Assembly (NCBI GenBank): GCA_023266575.1
Contig: JAHFPV010000008.1
Location: 62,001 to 126,000 of the forward strand
Direction: 5' to 3'
DNA from: Sphingobium sp.
GTDB taxonomy: Bacteria; Pseudomonadota; Alphaproteobacteria; Sphingomonadales; Sphingomonadaceae
Length of the DNA: 64,000 nt
Shown here: piece after piece, positions 17,954-26,526 of the stretch
Numbering within the stretch: position 1 is the first letter of the stretch
How the letters are laid out: every line of letters begins with the position of its first letter
Made by a program: the position numbers and the translations under genes
Notes under the pieces: generated by a model
The model's input: only the letters and a program-made list of their open reading frames with translations
Database searches by the model: none
What the model was told of the DNA's origin: nothing

Positions 17954-17988
17954 AAAGGGACGCCGCGATCCAATCGCGACGCCCCTTT
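17954..17988 (-). terminator. Terminator between the small lipoprotein gene and cheA
   Basis: 16-base arms (17954-17969 and 17973-17988) with a 3-base loop. The two non-Watson-Crick positions are G-U wobbles only when read on the minus strand, and the minus-strand stem ends in a T-rich stretch (TTTTGTTT). It therefore fits a terminator for the leftward lipoprotein gene. Confidence 0.7.
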
Positions 17989-18011
17989 CGATATTGGTCG
18001 GCGAAAAGCGC

Positions 18012-18281
18012 TTACTGCTGCTTTTCGACCGCATCCTCGGCCTTGTCGCCCGCTTCGCGCGTGGCTTCAGCCTTGTTTTCCAGCGCGTCGGCGGCGTTTT
18101 CAGCCGCGTTTTCGGCGCTGCCGGTCAGATTGTCTGCCATGGCTTCCATATTGTCAGCCTGATTGTCGATCGCATCCGCCTTGTTTTCGTACGCATTCTC
18201 GACCTGATTTTCCTTGGCCGAATCGCACGCGGCGAGGGCGACAAGGCTGGCAAGGCCAAGGATTTTGACGAAGGTTTTCAC
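18012..18281 (-). CDS. Small lipoprotein with Ala/Asn/Glu/Asp-rich helical repeats
   Basis: An 89-residue predicted lipoprotein. I chose a GTG start because AGGAG lies 9 bases before it and the product then begins with a clean lipoprotein signal (KILGLASLVALAAC, lipobox LAAC). The mature part is a charged helix of near-repeats such as ENKADAIDNQADNMEAMADN and ENAADALENKAEA, which may form a coiled coil like Lpp or YtxH-type envelope proteins. Flanked downstream by its own hairpin terminator. No specific function can be given. Confidence 0.72.
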   Translation of the reverse strand: MKTFVKILGLASLVALAACDSAKENQVENAYENKADAIDNQADNMEAMADNLTGSAENAAENAADALENKAEATREAGDKAEDAVEKQQ

Positions 18282-18425
18282 GGCGTTTTCTCCTGTTGCG
18301 CCCCCTGGGGCAGACGGCATTGTTCAACGGGTGGAAACGGCCTCAGCCGCTCCCAACCCTGACCGCGATCAACCGGTCACGCCGCCGATGGTTCCCGCCA
18401 ACCGCTCCGTTCGTCGCATAGAGCC

Positions 18426-18863
18426 TTATTTTTGCAGCGAATCGCGAATTTCGCGCAGCAGGATGATGTCCTCCGGCGTCGCGGCGGGCGCAGCAACCTC
18501 CGGCTCCGGCTTGACCGTTAGCCGGTTGACCGCCTTGACCAGCAGGAAAATGATGAATGCCAATATGACGAAATTGACCATGACCGTCAGAAACTGGCCC
18601 CAGCCGAACATGGCGACGCCTGCGGCCTTCAGGTCGGCATAGCTTTGCGGATTGCCCTTATAGTCGGCTGGCAGGTCGCCCAGCCGGATAAAATAGCCCG
18701 AAAAATCCGCCCCGCCGAAAATATAGCCCACCACCGGCATGATCAGATCATCGGTCAGCGACTTTGTGATGGTGGCGAACGCCCCGCCGATGATGACGCC
18801 GACCGCCAGGTCGATCACATTGCCACGATTGATAAAGGTCTTGAATTCGCTGATCAGTCCCAT
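18426..18863 (-). CDS. mscL: Large-conductance mechanosensitive channel MscL
   Basis: Opens under membrane tension to release solutes in hypo-osmotic shock. The 145-residue protein has the N-terminal amphipathic helix [22 protein letters not shown]1, the pore-lining stretch [16 protein letters not shown]2 ([20 protein letters not shown]) and a cytoplasmic helix ([13 protein letters not shown]). The start giving MGLISEF matches the family; an upstream in-frame start adds seven residues. Confidence 0.95.
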   Translation of the reverse strand: MGLISEFKTFINRGNVIDLAVGVIIGGAFATITKSLTDDLIMPVVGYIFGGADFSGYFIRLGDLPADYKGNPQSYADLKAAGVAMFGWGQFLTVMVNFVILAFIIFLLVKAVNRLTVKPEPEVAAPAATPEDIILLREIRDSLQK

Positions 18864-18964
18864 GTCCGCCGCTCTCCCTTTCAAAGATAATCACTGGATG
18901 GCCCGTTGCGCGAAACAGGGCAACCGCCTATTTCAGGGCGCAGATAATAGCTTGAGGATCTTCC

Positions 18965-19567
18965 ATGACGCTCCTGCGCCGCTTTGCCCCTTTCCTGCTG
19001 CCGCTGCTGGGGGTTTTCGCCCTGTCCGCCTGCGGCATCAACAGCGTCCCCACGGCCGAGGAAGAGGCCAAGGCCAAATGGGCCGACGTTCAGGCGCAAT
19101 ATCAGCGCCGCTCCAATCTGGTCGGCAACCTCGTCGCCACGGTGAAGGCAGCGGGCAAGCAGGAGCAGGACACGCTGGTCCGCGTCACCGAAGCGCGCGC
19201 CAAAGCCACATCGGTGCAGGTCAATGCAGAGGATCTGTCCGATCCGGCCAAGGTCGCCCAGTTCCAGGCCGCGCAAGCGCAGCTGAGCCAGGGGCTTGGT
19301 CGCCTGCTCGCCTCGGTAGAGGCCTATCCAGACCTCAAGACCAACGCCAACTTCCTGAACCTGCAATCGCAGCTGGAAGGCACGGAAAACCGCATCGCCG
19401 TCGCCATCCGCGACTATAATGAAGCGGTGCGCGCCTATAACACCCGCATCCGCACCTTCCCCGACGCGATCGGCGCCAAGATCATCCACGGCGCCAAGCC
19501 CATGACCCCGTTCCAGGCGACGACGCCCGGCGCGGAAGAAGCGCCGAAGGTCGATTTCGGCAATTGA
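18965..19567 (+). CDS. lemA: LemA family lipoprotein
   Basis: A 200-residue lipoprotein with signal and lipobox LSAC near residue 20, followed by a long four-helix LemA domain. Landmarks are RRSNLVGNLVATVKA, LKTNANFLNLQSQLEGTENR and the conserved YNEAVRAYNTRIRTFP. LemA proteins are of unknown biochemical role, often encoded beside TPM-domain proteins as here. First gene of a tight four-gene operon (lemA-TPM-TPM-Nudix). Confidence 0.9.
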   Translation: MTLLRRFAPFLLPLLGVFALSACGINSVPTAEEEAKAKWADVQAQYQRRSNLVGNLVATVKAAGKQEQDTLVRVTEARAKATSVQVNAEDLSDPAKVAQFQAAQAQLSQGLGRLLASVEAYPDLKTNANFLNLQSQLEGTENRIAVAIRDYNEAVRAYNTRIRTFPDAIGAKIIHGAKPMTPFQATTPGAEEAPKVDFGN

Positions 19568-19571
19568 TAGC

Positions 19572-20360
19572 GTGATCCGCCGCCTGCTGATCCTCCTCGC
19601 GCTGTTGGCTTTTGCGCCGGCAGCGCAGGCCCAATCTTTCCCCAAGCTGACCGGCCGGGTAGTGGACGATGCCGCCCTGCTGTCCCCGGCGCAGGAACAG
19701 GCGCTGACCGACAAGCTCGCTGCACTGGAAACCCAAAGCGGGCGGCAACTGGTGGTTGCGACCATCCCCGACCTTCAGGGCTATGACATAGCCGACTATG
19801 GCTATCGGCTGGGGCGCGAATGGGGGATTGGTGACAAGGCGAAGAATGACGGCGCACTGCTGATCGTCGCGCCCAATGAGCGCAAGATACGGATCGAGGT
19901 CGGCTATGGCATGGAAGGCCTGCTGACCGACGCCCAGTCGTCCCAGATCATCCGCGACGCCATCACCCCGCGCTTCAAGGCAGGCGACATGCCCGGCGGC
20001 ATCGATGCTGGCGTGGCGGAAATCGGCGCGATCATGACCCTGCCGCCCGAAGAGGCGAAGGCCCGCGCGGCGGCGGCGGAAGCGGCAGCGCGCAAGGGAT
20101 CGGGCGGCCATGTCAGCGGCATGGCGATGATCTGGGTCATCGTCATGGTCGTGGCCTTCATCGCGCTGGCGTCGCGTCGGCGTGGCACGGGCAAACGCTA
20201 TCGCAGCGGTTCGGGCGCGCCGATCATCCTGTGGGGACCGGGCGATTCCGACTGGGGCGGTGGCGGCGGCTGGGGTGGCGGCGGCTTTGGCGGCGGCGGT
20301 GGTGGATTTTCGGGTGGCGGCGGCAGCTTCGGCGGCGGCGGCGCGTCGGGGGACTGGTGA
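19572..20360 (+). CDS. TPM domain protein with glycine-rich tail (YgcG family)
   Basis: A 262-residue protein. It has a signal peptide (LLILLALLAFAPAAQA), a TPM domain (about 28-150: FPKLTGRVVDDAALLSP, GRQLVVATIPDLQGYDI, IGDKAKNDGALLIVAP) and one membrane segment (MAMIWVIVMVVAFIALA). The C-terminal tail is almost pure Gly with Trp, Phe and Ser. The start is GTG, 4 bases after the lemA stop. The stop overlaps the next start as TGATG. TPM proteins are membrane-anchored and poorly characterised. Confidence 0.87.
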   Translation: MIRRLLILLALLAFAPAAQAQSFPKLTGRVVDDAALLSPAQEQALTDKLAALETQSGRQLVVATIPDLQGYDIADYGYRLGREWGIGDKAKNDGALLIVAPNERKIRIEVGYGMEGLLTDAQSSQIIRDAITPRFKAGDMPGGIDAGVAEIGAIMTLPPEEAKARAAAAEAAARKGSGGHVSGMAMIWVIVMVVAFIALASRRRGTGKRYRSGSGAPIILWGPGDSDWGGGGGWGGGGFGGGGGGFSGGGGSFGGGGASGDW

Positions 20361-21037
20361 TGCAGCTTCATCTTTCAGCAGCCGACCACGCCCTTGTGTC
20401 CGCCGCCGTGGCGGAGGCGGAGGCGCATACGTCCGGCGAAATCGTGACGATCGTGACGCGCCGGTCGGACGCCTATCATGATGTCGGGCTGCACTGGGCA
20501 ATCGCGGCGGTGTTCATCGCCCTGTCCGTGGCAGCGGCCTTTCCAGAGCATCTGCGCCATTTCCTGTCCGCCCTGCTGCGCGACTGGGAGCATGAGCTGG
20601 CGGACTGGAAATTGCTGACCGGGCTGCTCGGCCTGCTGATCCTGAAATTCCTGATTGTCCGCTATCTTCTCGCCATCCCGGCGCTGCGCATGGCAATGAC
20701 ACCGCGCGCGACACGGGCGCGGCGGGTGCGCCGACGCGCGATCCTGCTGTTCCGCACCGCCGCCGAAGCGCGCACCCATGGCCGCACCGGCGTGCTGATC
20801 TACCTCTCGCTCGACGAGCATCGCGCCGAAATCGTCGCCGACGCCGCGATCAATGGCAAGGTCGCGCCGGAAGAATGGGGCGCGGCGATGGCAGCGCTGA
20901 TCAACGCCATTCGCGACGGTCGCGCGGGCGAAGGGCTGGCGCAGGCCGTGCGGCAGGTCGGCATCGTGCTGGCCACCCATTTCCCCCGCGCCGATGACGA
21001 CATCAACGAACTTCCCGACAGGCTGATCGAATTATGA
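20360..21037 (+). CDS. Second TPM domain protein, membrane-anchored
   Basis: A 225-residue protein with an N-terminal TPM-type segment (AAVAEAEAHTSGEIVTIVTR) and two central hydrophobic stretches (HWAIAAVFIALSVAAAF and LLTGLLGLLILKFLIV). A C-terminal half follows with TGVLIYLSLDEHRAEIVAD and IRDGRAGEGLAQAVRQVG. This is the usual partner of the Gly-rich TPM protein. The start is fixed by TGATG coupling, and the end overlaps the Nudix gene by 4 bases. Confidence 0.82.
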   Translation: MQLHLSAADHALVSAAVAEAEAHTSGEIVTIVTRRSDAYHDVGLHWAIAAVFIALSVAAAFPEHLRHFLSALLRDWEHELADWKLLTGLLGLLILKFLIVRYLLAIPALRMAMTPRATRARRVRRRAILLFRTAAEARTHGRTGVLIYLSLDEHRAEIVADAAINGKVAPEEWGAAMAALINAIRDGRAGEGLAQAVRQVGIVLATHFPRADDDINELPDRLIEL

Positions 21038-21564
21038 GCGACCCTGATGCGTCCGCGCCTGAAGAAGTGATGTGGGCCGGACGCTTCATCACAGCGAAAC
21101 GGCGCGGCAAATGGGAATATGTCGGCCGCGCACGGGGCATCAGGGCGGCGGTTATCCTCGCGTTCGATGACGGGCATGTGCTGCTGGTGGATCAATATCG
21201 CGTGCCGCTGGGCAAACGCTGCATCGAACTGCCCGCAGGGCTGGTCGGCGATCATGACGCGGACGAGGATGCCAGCATCGCCGCCAGCCGCGAGCTGGAG
21301 GAGGAAACCGGCTATCGCGCCGCCCGCCTCGAATCGCTGGGTGAATTTTTCAGCTCGCCCGGCATGGTCGCGGAAAGCTTCACCCTGTTCCGCGCCCATG
21401 ATCTGCAAAAAACCGGCGACGGCGGCGGCGTGGATGGCGAAGATATCCACGTCCACCGCGTGCCGCTTGCCGGGCTAGGACGCCAGGTCACCGCCTGGCG
21501 TGAAGAAGGCTATGCCATCGACGTCAAGCTGCTGTTGCTGCTGGGCGCAGGCATGATCGTCTGA
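21034..21564 (+). CDS. Nudix hydrolase, ADP-ribose pyrophosphatase type
   Basis: A 176-residue enzyme that probably cleaves ADP-ribose or a related nucleoside diphosphate. The Nudix box runs from GLVGDHDADE to SRELEEETGYRA (about residues 69-96), with the REXXEE metal-binding core. The upstream ELPAG and downstream SSPGMVAESFTLF are typical of the ADP-ribose pyrophosphatase group. Last gene of the lemA operon, starting with an ATGA overlap. Confidence 0.86.
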   Translation: MSDPDASAPEEVMWAGRFITAKRRGKWEYVGRARGIRAAVILAFDDGHVLLVDQYRVPLGKRCIELPAGLVGDHDADEDASIAASRELEEETGYRAARLESLGEFFSSPGMVAESFTLFRAHDLQKTGDGGGVDGEDIHVHRVPLAGLGRQVTAWREEGYAIDVKLLLLLGAGMIV

Positions 21565-21568
21565 CGCC

Positions 21569-22027
21569 TCACCCAACCCGATACCATCCCGCCACCCGAT
21601 CGAGCGCCAGCGTCAGCACCAGCTTGCCCGCGCGGCTGGGCCAGCCCAGCGCCCGCTCCGCCGCAACCAGCCCTTCGCCAGCACACACCACTCGCCACAA
21701 TATGTCCGCCAGCCCCGGACCCGCCGCGCCTATCGCCCCGTCGAAGCGTTCGCGCGCCGACAATTGCATCAGTGTCGGGTCCGGCTGCCGCCCCGGCATG
21801 GCCCGCCCACCCGCGCGCGGCGCTGCGTCCCAACGCATCGTGACCCGCGCCCCCAGCCCCGCTTTCTCCCAGTCGGTGCGTAGCCGGTCGCCCGCGACAT
21901 AATGCCGCTCGCTCAGATGGCCGCGCGCATGGAGCCAGGCGAGCGGCGATTCGCCGATATGGACCAGCACTGTCTGATGGCGGCCATGGGGGTCCTCGAT
22001 CGTCTGTTCGATATGGGTGGCGGTCAT
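21569..22027 (-). CDS. DUF6456 domain protein
   Basis: A 152-residue protein of unknown function. The C-terminal half matches the DUF6456 pattern: DPTLMQLSARERFDGAIGA, GPGLADILWRVVCAGEGL and AERALGWPSRAGKLVL. The N-terminal part carries GESPLAWLHARGHLSERHY, reminiscent of a DNA-binding helix pair. Convergent with the Nudix gene (4 bases apart) and divergent from the XRE regulator. Confidence 0.72.
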   Translation of the reverse strand: MTATHIEQTIEDPHGRHQTVLVHIGESPLAWLHARGHLSERHYVAGDRLRTDWEKAGLGARVTMRWDAAPRAGGRAMPGRQPDPTLMQLSARERFDGAIGAAGPGLADILWRVVCAGEGLVAAERALGWPSRAGKLVLTLALDRVAGWYRVG

Positions 22028-22130
22028 GCGGCCTTCTCCTTTTGACGATGGGGAATCGGGAAATCAGCCTTGCCATGGCGGATAGTTTGTAGGAAAGAGA
22101 AAACCAAATAGGTTATTCAGCGAGGCAGAT

Positions 22131-22694
22131 ATGATCACCCGCATCCGCGAAGTCCGCAAGGTGAAGGGGCTGACGCTGGAACAGGTCGGCGCACTGTGCG
22201 ATCCGCCCACCACCGCTCAGACGATCGGTCGTCTGGAGACCGGCACCCGTACCGTGTCGATCAAATGGCTCAACCGCATCGCGCTGGCGCTCGGCGTCAC
22301 CAGCGCCGAACTCGTCGCCATGCCGGGGCAGAGCGAGGTGCCGGTCGCCGCCCTGCTGGGGCCGGACGGGGCGCGCGCGCCCACGCGGCCGCTGGCCTTC
22401 CCCTCGCCCGTCGCCGCGGATGGCATGGTCGGCGTCCATGTCAGCGCCAGCATCGGCGACTATCGCAGCGGCGATGCCATCTGGTGCCGCCGCATCGCGC
22501 CAGAGGATTTCGCCAGCGCGCTCAACCGCGACATCCTCTTGCCCCGCCCCGCTGGCCGCTTCCTGTTCGGACGCCTGATCGGGCGGGAAGGCGACCGTTT
22601 GCAACTGTTGCCACTGGGTTCCGGTGCGCGCCAGCTGGTGCTGACCGACCCGCCATGGGCCGCAGTCGCGGAACAGCTCGTCCGACGGCTCTAG
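22131..22694 (+). CDS. XRE-family transcriptional regulator
   Basis: A 187-residue protein with an N-terminal helix-turn-helix (residues about 5-62: IREVRKVKGLTLEQVGAL, TIGRLETGTRTVSIKWLNRI). A C-terminal region of about 110 residues includes a peptidase S24-like feel (GDAIWCRRI, LFGRLIGREGDRL) but no visible Ser/Lys catalytic pair. The target genes are unknown; it is divergent from the DUF6456 gene over 103 bases. Confidence 0.8.
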   Translation: MITRIREVRKVKGLTLEQVGALCDPPTTAQTIGRLETGTRTVSIKWLNRIALALGVTSAELVAMPGQSEVPVAALLGPDGARAPTRPLAFPSPVAADGMVGVHVSASIGDYRSGDAIWCRRIAPEDFASALNRDILLPRPAGRFLFGRLIGREGDRLQLLPLGSGARQLVLTDPPWAAVAEQLVRRL

Positions 22695-22752
22695 CAAAAA
22701 GGTTGGTGGCATCTTAACCCAATAGCAAAGGCTCCTGCGCGAAAGAGAGGTC

Positions 22753-23928
22753 ATGACGCTCAACGTCCTCATGCTATCGACCCTCTTTCCCGACATCAGC
22801 CGTCCGACCTTCGGCGTGTTCGTGGAACGGCAGGCGCGCGAACTGGTGAGCCGCCCGGAAGCCAACGTCACCGTCATCGCCCCGGTCGGCCTGCCGCCAT
22901 GGCCGCTCTCGCTCGCCCGGCGCTACGCCCCGCTGCACGCGCTGCCGCGCCGCGAGAAATGGCGCGAACTGACCGTCTATCGCCCCACCTTCCCGATCAT
23001 CCCCAAATTTGGCGGGCGCACCAATGTATGGACCATGACCCGCGCCATCCTGCCGCTGGTCAAGCGGCTGCACGCGGAAAAGCCGTTCGACGTGATCGAC
23101 GCCAGCTTCTTCTTCCCCGACGGCCCGGTGGCGCAGCGCCTGTCGCGCGCGCTCGGCATACCCTATTCGGTCAAGGCGCGCGGCGCGGACATCCACCATT
23201 GGGGCAGCCAGCGCGGCACCCGCAAGCTATTGCAGCGGGCTGGTGACGGCGCGGCGGGCCTGCTCGCTGTATCAGACGCCATGCGCCGCTCCATGGTCCG
23301 CATGGGGATGGATCAGGACAAGATCCGCGTCCATTATACCGGGGTCGATCTCGACACGTTCGAGATTGCCGATCGGGCGGAGGCGAAGGCCGCACTCGAT
23401 TTTGATGGGCCAGTTGTGCTGTGCGTGGGTGCCTTGATCCCGCGCAAGGGACAGGATTTGCTCGTCCGCGCCTTGCCTTTACTCCCCGACGTCACCTTGC
23501 TGCTGGCCGGACAGGGGCAATATCGGCGTCATCTTGAAAATCTGGCGCAGGAACTGGGTGTCGACCGGCGGCTCGGCTTTCTCGGCTCCGTCCCCCACCA
23601 TAAATTGCCACGCATCTTCGCCGCCGCCGATGTGATGGCTTTGCCCTCGGCCTCCGAAGGGCTGGCCAATGCCTGGGTCGAGGCGCTGGCCTGCGGCACC
23701 CCGATCGTGATCAGCGATGTCGGCGGCGCACGCGAATTGCTCGACCGGCCGGAAGCGGGGCAGATTGTCGATCGCGATCCCGAAGCGATCGCCGCCGCCA
23801 TCCGCGCGATATTGGACAATCCGCCCGACCGCGAAGCCGTGCGCGCCGCCGCGCTGCGCTTCACCTGGGCGGCCAATGGCGACGCCCTGCTCGCCCATCT
23901 TCAGGACATCGCAGCAACGCCCCGCTGA
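22753..23928 (+). CDS. Glycosyltransferase family 4
   Basis: A 391-residue GT-B enzyme that probably transfers a sugar from a nucleotide donor to a cell-surface glycan. The N-terminal acceptor domain begins LNVLMLSTLFPD and the GT4-type donor domain has VGALIPRKGQDLLVRAL. The EX7E-type motif is in PSASEGLANAWVEALACGTP, followed by DVGGARELL. Related in theme to the capsule genes 3-8 kb away but separated from them by the nitrate-reductase remnant and modA. RBS GAGAGG precedes the ATG. Confidence 0.88.
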   Translation: MTLNVLMLSTLFPDISRPTFGVFVERQARELVSRPEANVTVIAPVGLPPWPLSLARRYAPLHALPRREKWRELTVYRPTFPIIPKFGGRTNVWTMTRAILPLVKRLHAEKPFDVIDASFFFPDGPVAQRLSRALGIPYSVKARGADIHHWGSQRGTRKLLQRAGDGAAGLLAVSDAMRRSMVRMGMDQDKIRVHYTGVDLDTFEIADRAEAKAALDFDGPVVLCVGALIPRKGQDLLVRALPLLPDVTLLLAGQGQYRRHLENLAQELGVDRRLGFLGSVPHHKLPRIFAAADVMALPSASEGLANAWVEALACGTPIVISDVGGARELLDRPEAGQIVDRDPEAIAAAIRAILDNPPDREAVRAAALRFTWAANGDALLAHLQDIAATPR

Positions 23929-24032
23929 CGGGCTGTCCTACATCGGCCCAAGGCGATAAGATCGCATGTCGGCATTCCGATAGGATCAGGGACACGCAAC
24001 AAAATATCGCATTTACCGGGAAAAGTGCGAAG

Positions 24033-25649
24033 TTAAGCGAATCTCGCCCGTCCGTCCGGGGTCGGAAAATGCCCGCCATCGAATGGCACCTCGCCCCAGC
24101 GCCAGGGCGTCAGCTCGTCATAGGCCGGGTTGGAAATCGGCGCGTGCCGCCGCAGGTTCAGCAGGCGCGCACCATCATTTCCATAGACGGTCAGCCGCGC
24201 ATGTTCGCGATAAATGTCGGCGGGCCGCTCATAATGGAAGGCATCGCTCCACCCCATCGCCTGCGCCACTTTGGTCAGCATCCACCAGTCCGGCCGCGCC
24301 TCTCCGGCCAAGGGGAACAGCCGCCGCTGGCGACTGACCAGCCGGTCCATCCCCGTCAGCGTCCCGTCCTTTTCGACCCAGGCGGCAGAGGGCAGCAGGA
24401 CCGACCAGCCATCGCCCTGCTCCGCCAGCATGTCGGTCGACCGGATCGCCAGCGGGATCAGGCCTCGCGCCTCGCCTAACCACGCCTCCGCCGCCGGGTC
24501 CGCGCCGATGCTCCACAACGCTTTGACCCGCCCGTCGCGCATCGCCTGCAGCAGCGCTTCCCCCTCCAGCCCCGGCCCGTCCGCCAGCAGTCGCGCGCCC
24601 CAGAAGCGGGCAGTGCTGGCGCGGGCATCAGCCGTGAAATCGCGATGAGCGGCCATACTGTCCGCCACGCAACCGGTTTCGCGCGCGCCCATGCCATTGG
24701 CCGCACCGGTCATGGCAAAGGGTGTCGCGCCGGGCCGTCCGATTCGTCCGCTGGCGAGATGAAGGTTGATGACCGCAGCGGCCAGATCGGAAGATTGGCT
24801 ACCATCAAACAGGGTGACGACCCGCTCGGTCGTCGCCCATTCCTCGTAAAAAGCCCGGATCGCCGTAGGCGTCAGCCCGGTCGCACGGGCGACCGACCAG
24901 ATATCATGCCCCGGTCGCAACCCGGCCCAAAAGGCGTCCGGCACCGCGAGGCTCCGCGCCAGATAATCCGCGTCATGCTGCCCCTTGTCATGACCATGCA
25001 ACAGCGCGCCAGCCAACAAAGATGCGGCACTGCCGGGCTTCACGTTCAAATGCAGATCCGCCTCGATCGCAGCCCCCTCGCCTGCCAGCAGGACCAGCCG
25101 CACACCCGCCTGCCGCGCCGCCTGCACCCGTTCCAGCAAGACCGGATGCGCCATGATCCCGTCCCCCACCAGCAGGATCGTCGCCGCGCGACCAATATCC
25201 TCATAGGTGGCGGGCATCACATCTTCGCCGAACGCCGCCCGTTGCGCCGCGCTGCTTCCGTCGCGCCACGGCGTATGGATATGGGCCGACCCGAAAAAGC
25301 CCTTCATCAGCTTGTTGGCGACATAATAATCTTCGGTCAGCAGGCCGCCACCGACATGCAGCGCAATGCTGCCCCGACCATGGCGAGCCAGGATGGTCGA
25401 GATTCGCCGCGCAACCTGCGCGATCGCCCGCTCCCATCCGACGGGTCGCCCATCGACCAAAGGCTGGAGCAACCGCCCCTCCAGCGTCATCGCGGGATCG
25501 CCCAGCGCCTGCCCCCGGTCGCACAGCAGCCCGCCATTGGCCGGGTGCAGCCTGTCGCCCTCTATGATGACGCGACGATCCGTGTCGGTGATCGCGCGGA
25601 TTCCGCAGCCGACGCCACACTGGCCGCACTGGCTTCTGACGATCGCCAT
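24033..25649 (-). pseudogene. C-terminally truncated NasA-like molybdopterin nitrate reductase
   Basis: The 538-residue product matches the N-terminal part of assimilatory nitrate reductase: the 4Fe-4S motif CGQCGVGCGIRA with a later Cys in LLCDRGQAL, then LEGRLLQPLVDGRPVGW, GGLLTEDYYVANKLMKGFFG and the EDVMPATYED region. It ends at HFPTPDGRARFA, just where full proteins of about 870 residues enter the molybdopterin dinucleotide-binding domain. The 100 bases downstream show no continuation. At the expected Mo-ligand Cys, the aligned segment reads PWRDGSS with Asp. It is probably non-functional, although the remaining frame is intact. Confidence 0.75.
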
Positions 25650-25756
25650 GTCAGCGCGGGTTCCTGATCATGCGACCTCCTCTAGCCGATTGATCCGCGC
25701 GACAAAAGCATGGTGCGACGCTTGCATCGCCAACAGCGCGAAGGCAGACAGACGGC

Positions 25757-26524
25757 ATGATCCAACGCTTGCTATCCGCCATCGCGCTGCTCCTGCTTCT
25801 GGCCCCGACGGCACAGGCCGCCCCAGATGATCGCGGGCCGCTGGTGCTGGCGGCGGCGAGTATGCAGGAGGCGATGACCGCCGCTGCCGATGCATGGACC
25901 AGGCAAGGCCATGCCCGCCCCGTCCTGTCCTTCGCCGGTTCCTCCGCCTTGGCGCGGCAGATCCGGGCGGGTGCGCCCGCTGACCTCTTCCTGTCGGCGG
26001 ACCAGGACTGGATGCGCGATGTCGAGCAGGCCGGGTTCGTCGTGCGCGGCACCCGCACCAATATGGTCGGCAACCGGCTGGTGCTGGTGACGCCGAAGGC
26101 CAGGCCAGTGCGCCTGCGGATCGGTCGCGCCATGCCGATCGCACGGGCGCTGGGCAATGGGCGACTGGCCATGGCAGACCCCGACAGCGTGCCGGCGGGC
26201 AAATATGGCAAGGCGGCGCTTACCAGCCTTGGCGTATGGCCCAGCGTTGCTGGCAGAATCGCGCGCGGCGACAATGTCCGCGCGGCGCTCGCGCTGGTCG
26301 AACGGGGTGAGGTGCCACTGGGGATCGTCTATGCCACCGACGCGCGGGTTGCCAGCGGCGTTGCGATCGTCGGCGCTTTCCCGGCGCGCAGCCATCCGCC
26401 GATCCGCTACCCGATCGCGCGCCTGACCAGCAGCCGCCACAAGGAAGCCGAAGCATTCCGGCGCTTCCTGCTCTCGTCATCAGGCAAAGCGATCTTCACC
26501 CGCTACGGCTTTACCGCCCCTTGA
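25757..26524 (+). CDS. modA: Molybdate ABC transporter substrate-binding protein ModA
   Basis: A 255-residue periplasmic protein with a signal peptide (LLLLLAPTAQA). The ModA pattern is LVLAAASMQEAM, FAGSSALARQIRAGAPADLF, LSADQDWM, NRLVLVTP and the ADPDSVPAGKYGKAAL segment. It should bind molybdate or tungstate for import. No modB or modC permease/ATPase follows; the next gene is convergent. It is divergent from the truncated nitrate-reductase-like gene, suggesting a remnant of a nitrate/molybdate locus. Confidence 0.88.
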   Translation: MIQRLLSAIALLLLLAPTAQAAPDDRGPLVLAAASMQEAMTAAADAWTRQGHARPVLSFAGSSALARQIRAGAPADLFLSADQDWMRDVEQAGFVVRGTRTNMVGNRLVLVTPKARPVRLRIGRAMPIARALGNGRLAMADPDSVPAGKYGKAALTSLGVWPSVAGRIARGDNVRAALALVERGEVPLGIVYATDARVASGVAIVGAFPARSHPPIRYPIARLTSSRHKEAEAFRRFLLSSSGKAIFTRYGFTAP

Positions 26525-26526
26525 AA

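Noticed and set aside
24033-25649. Active assimilatory nitrate reductase
   Set aside because: The C-terminal molybdopterin domain is missing and the expected Mo-ligand Cys is not seen.
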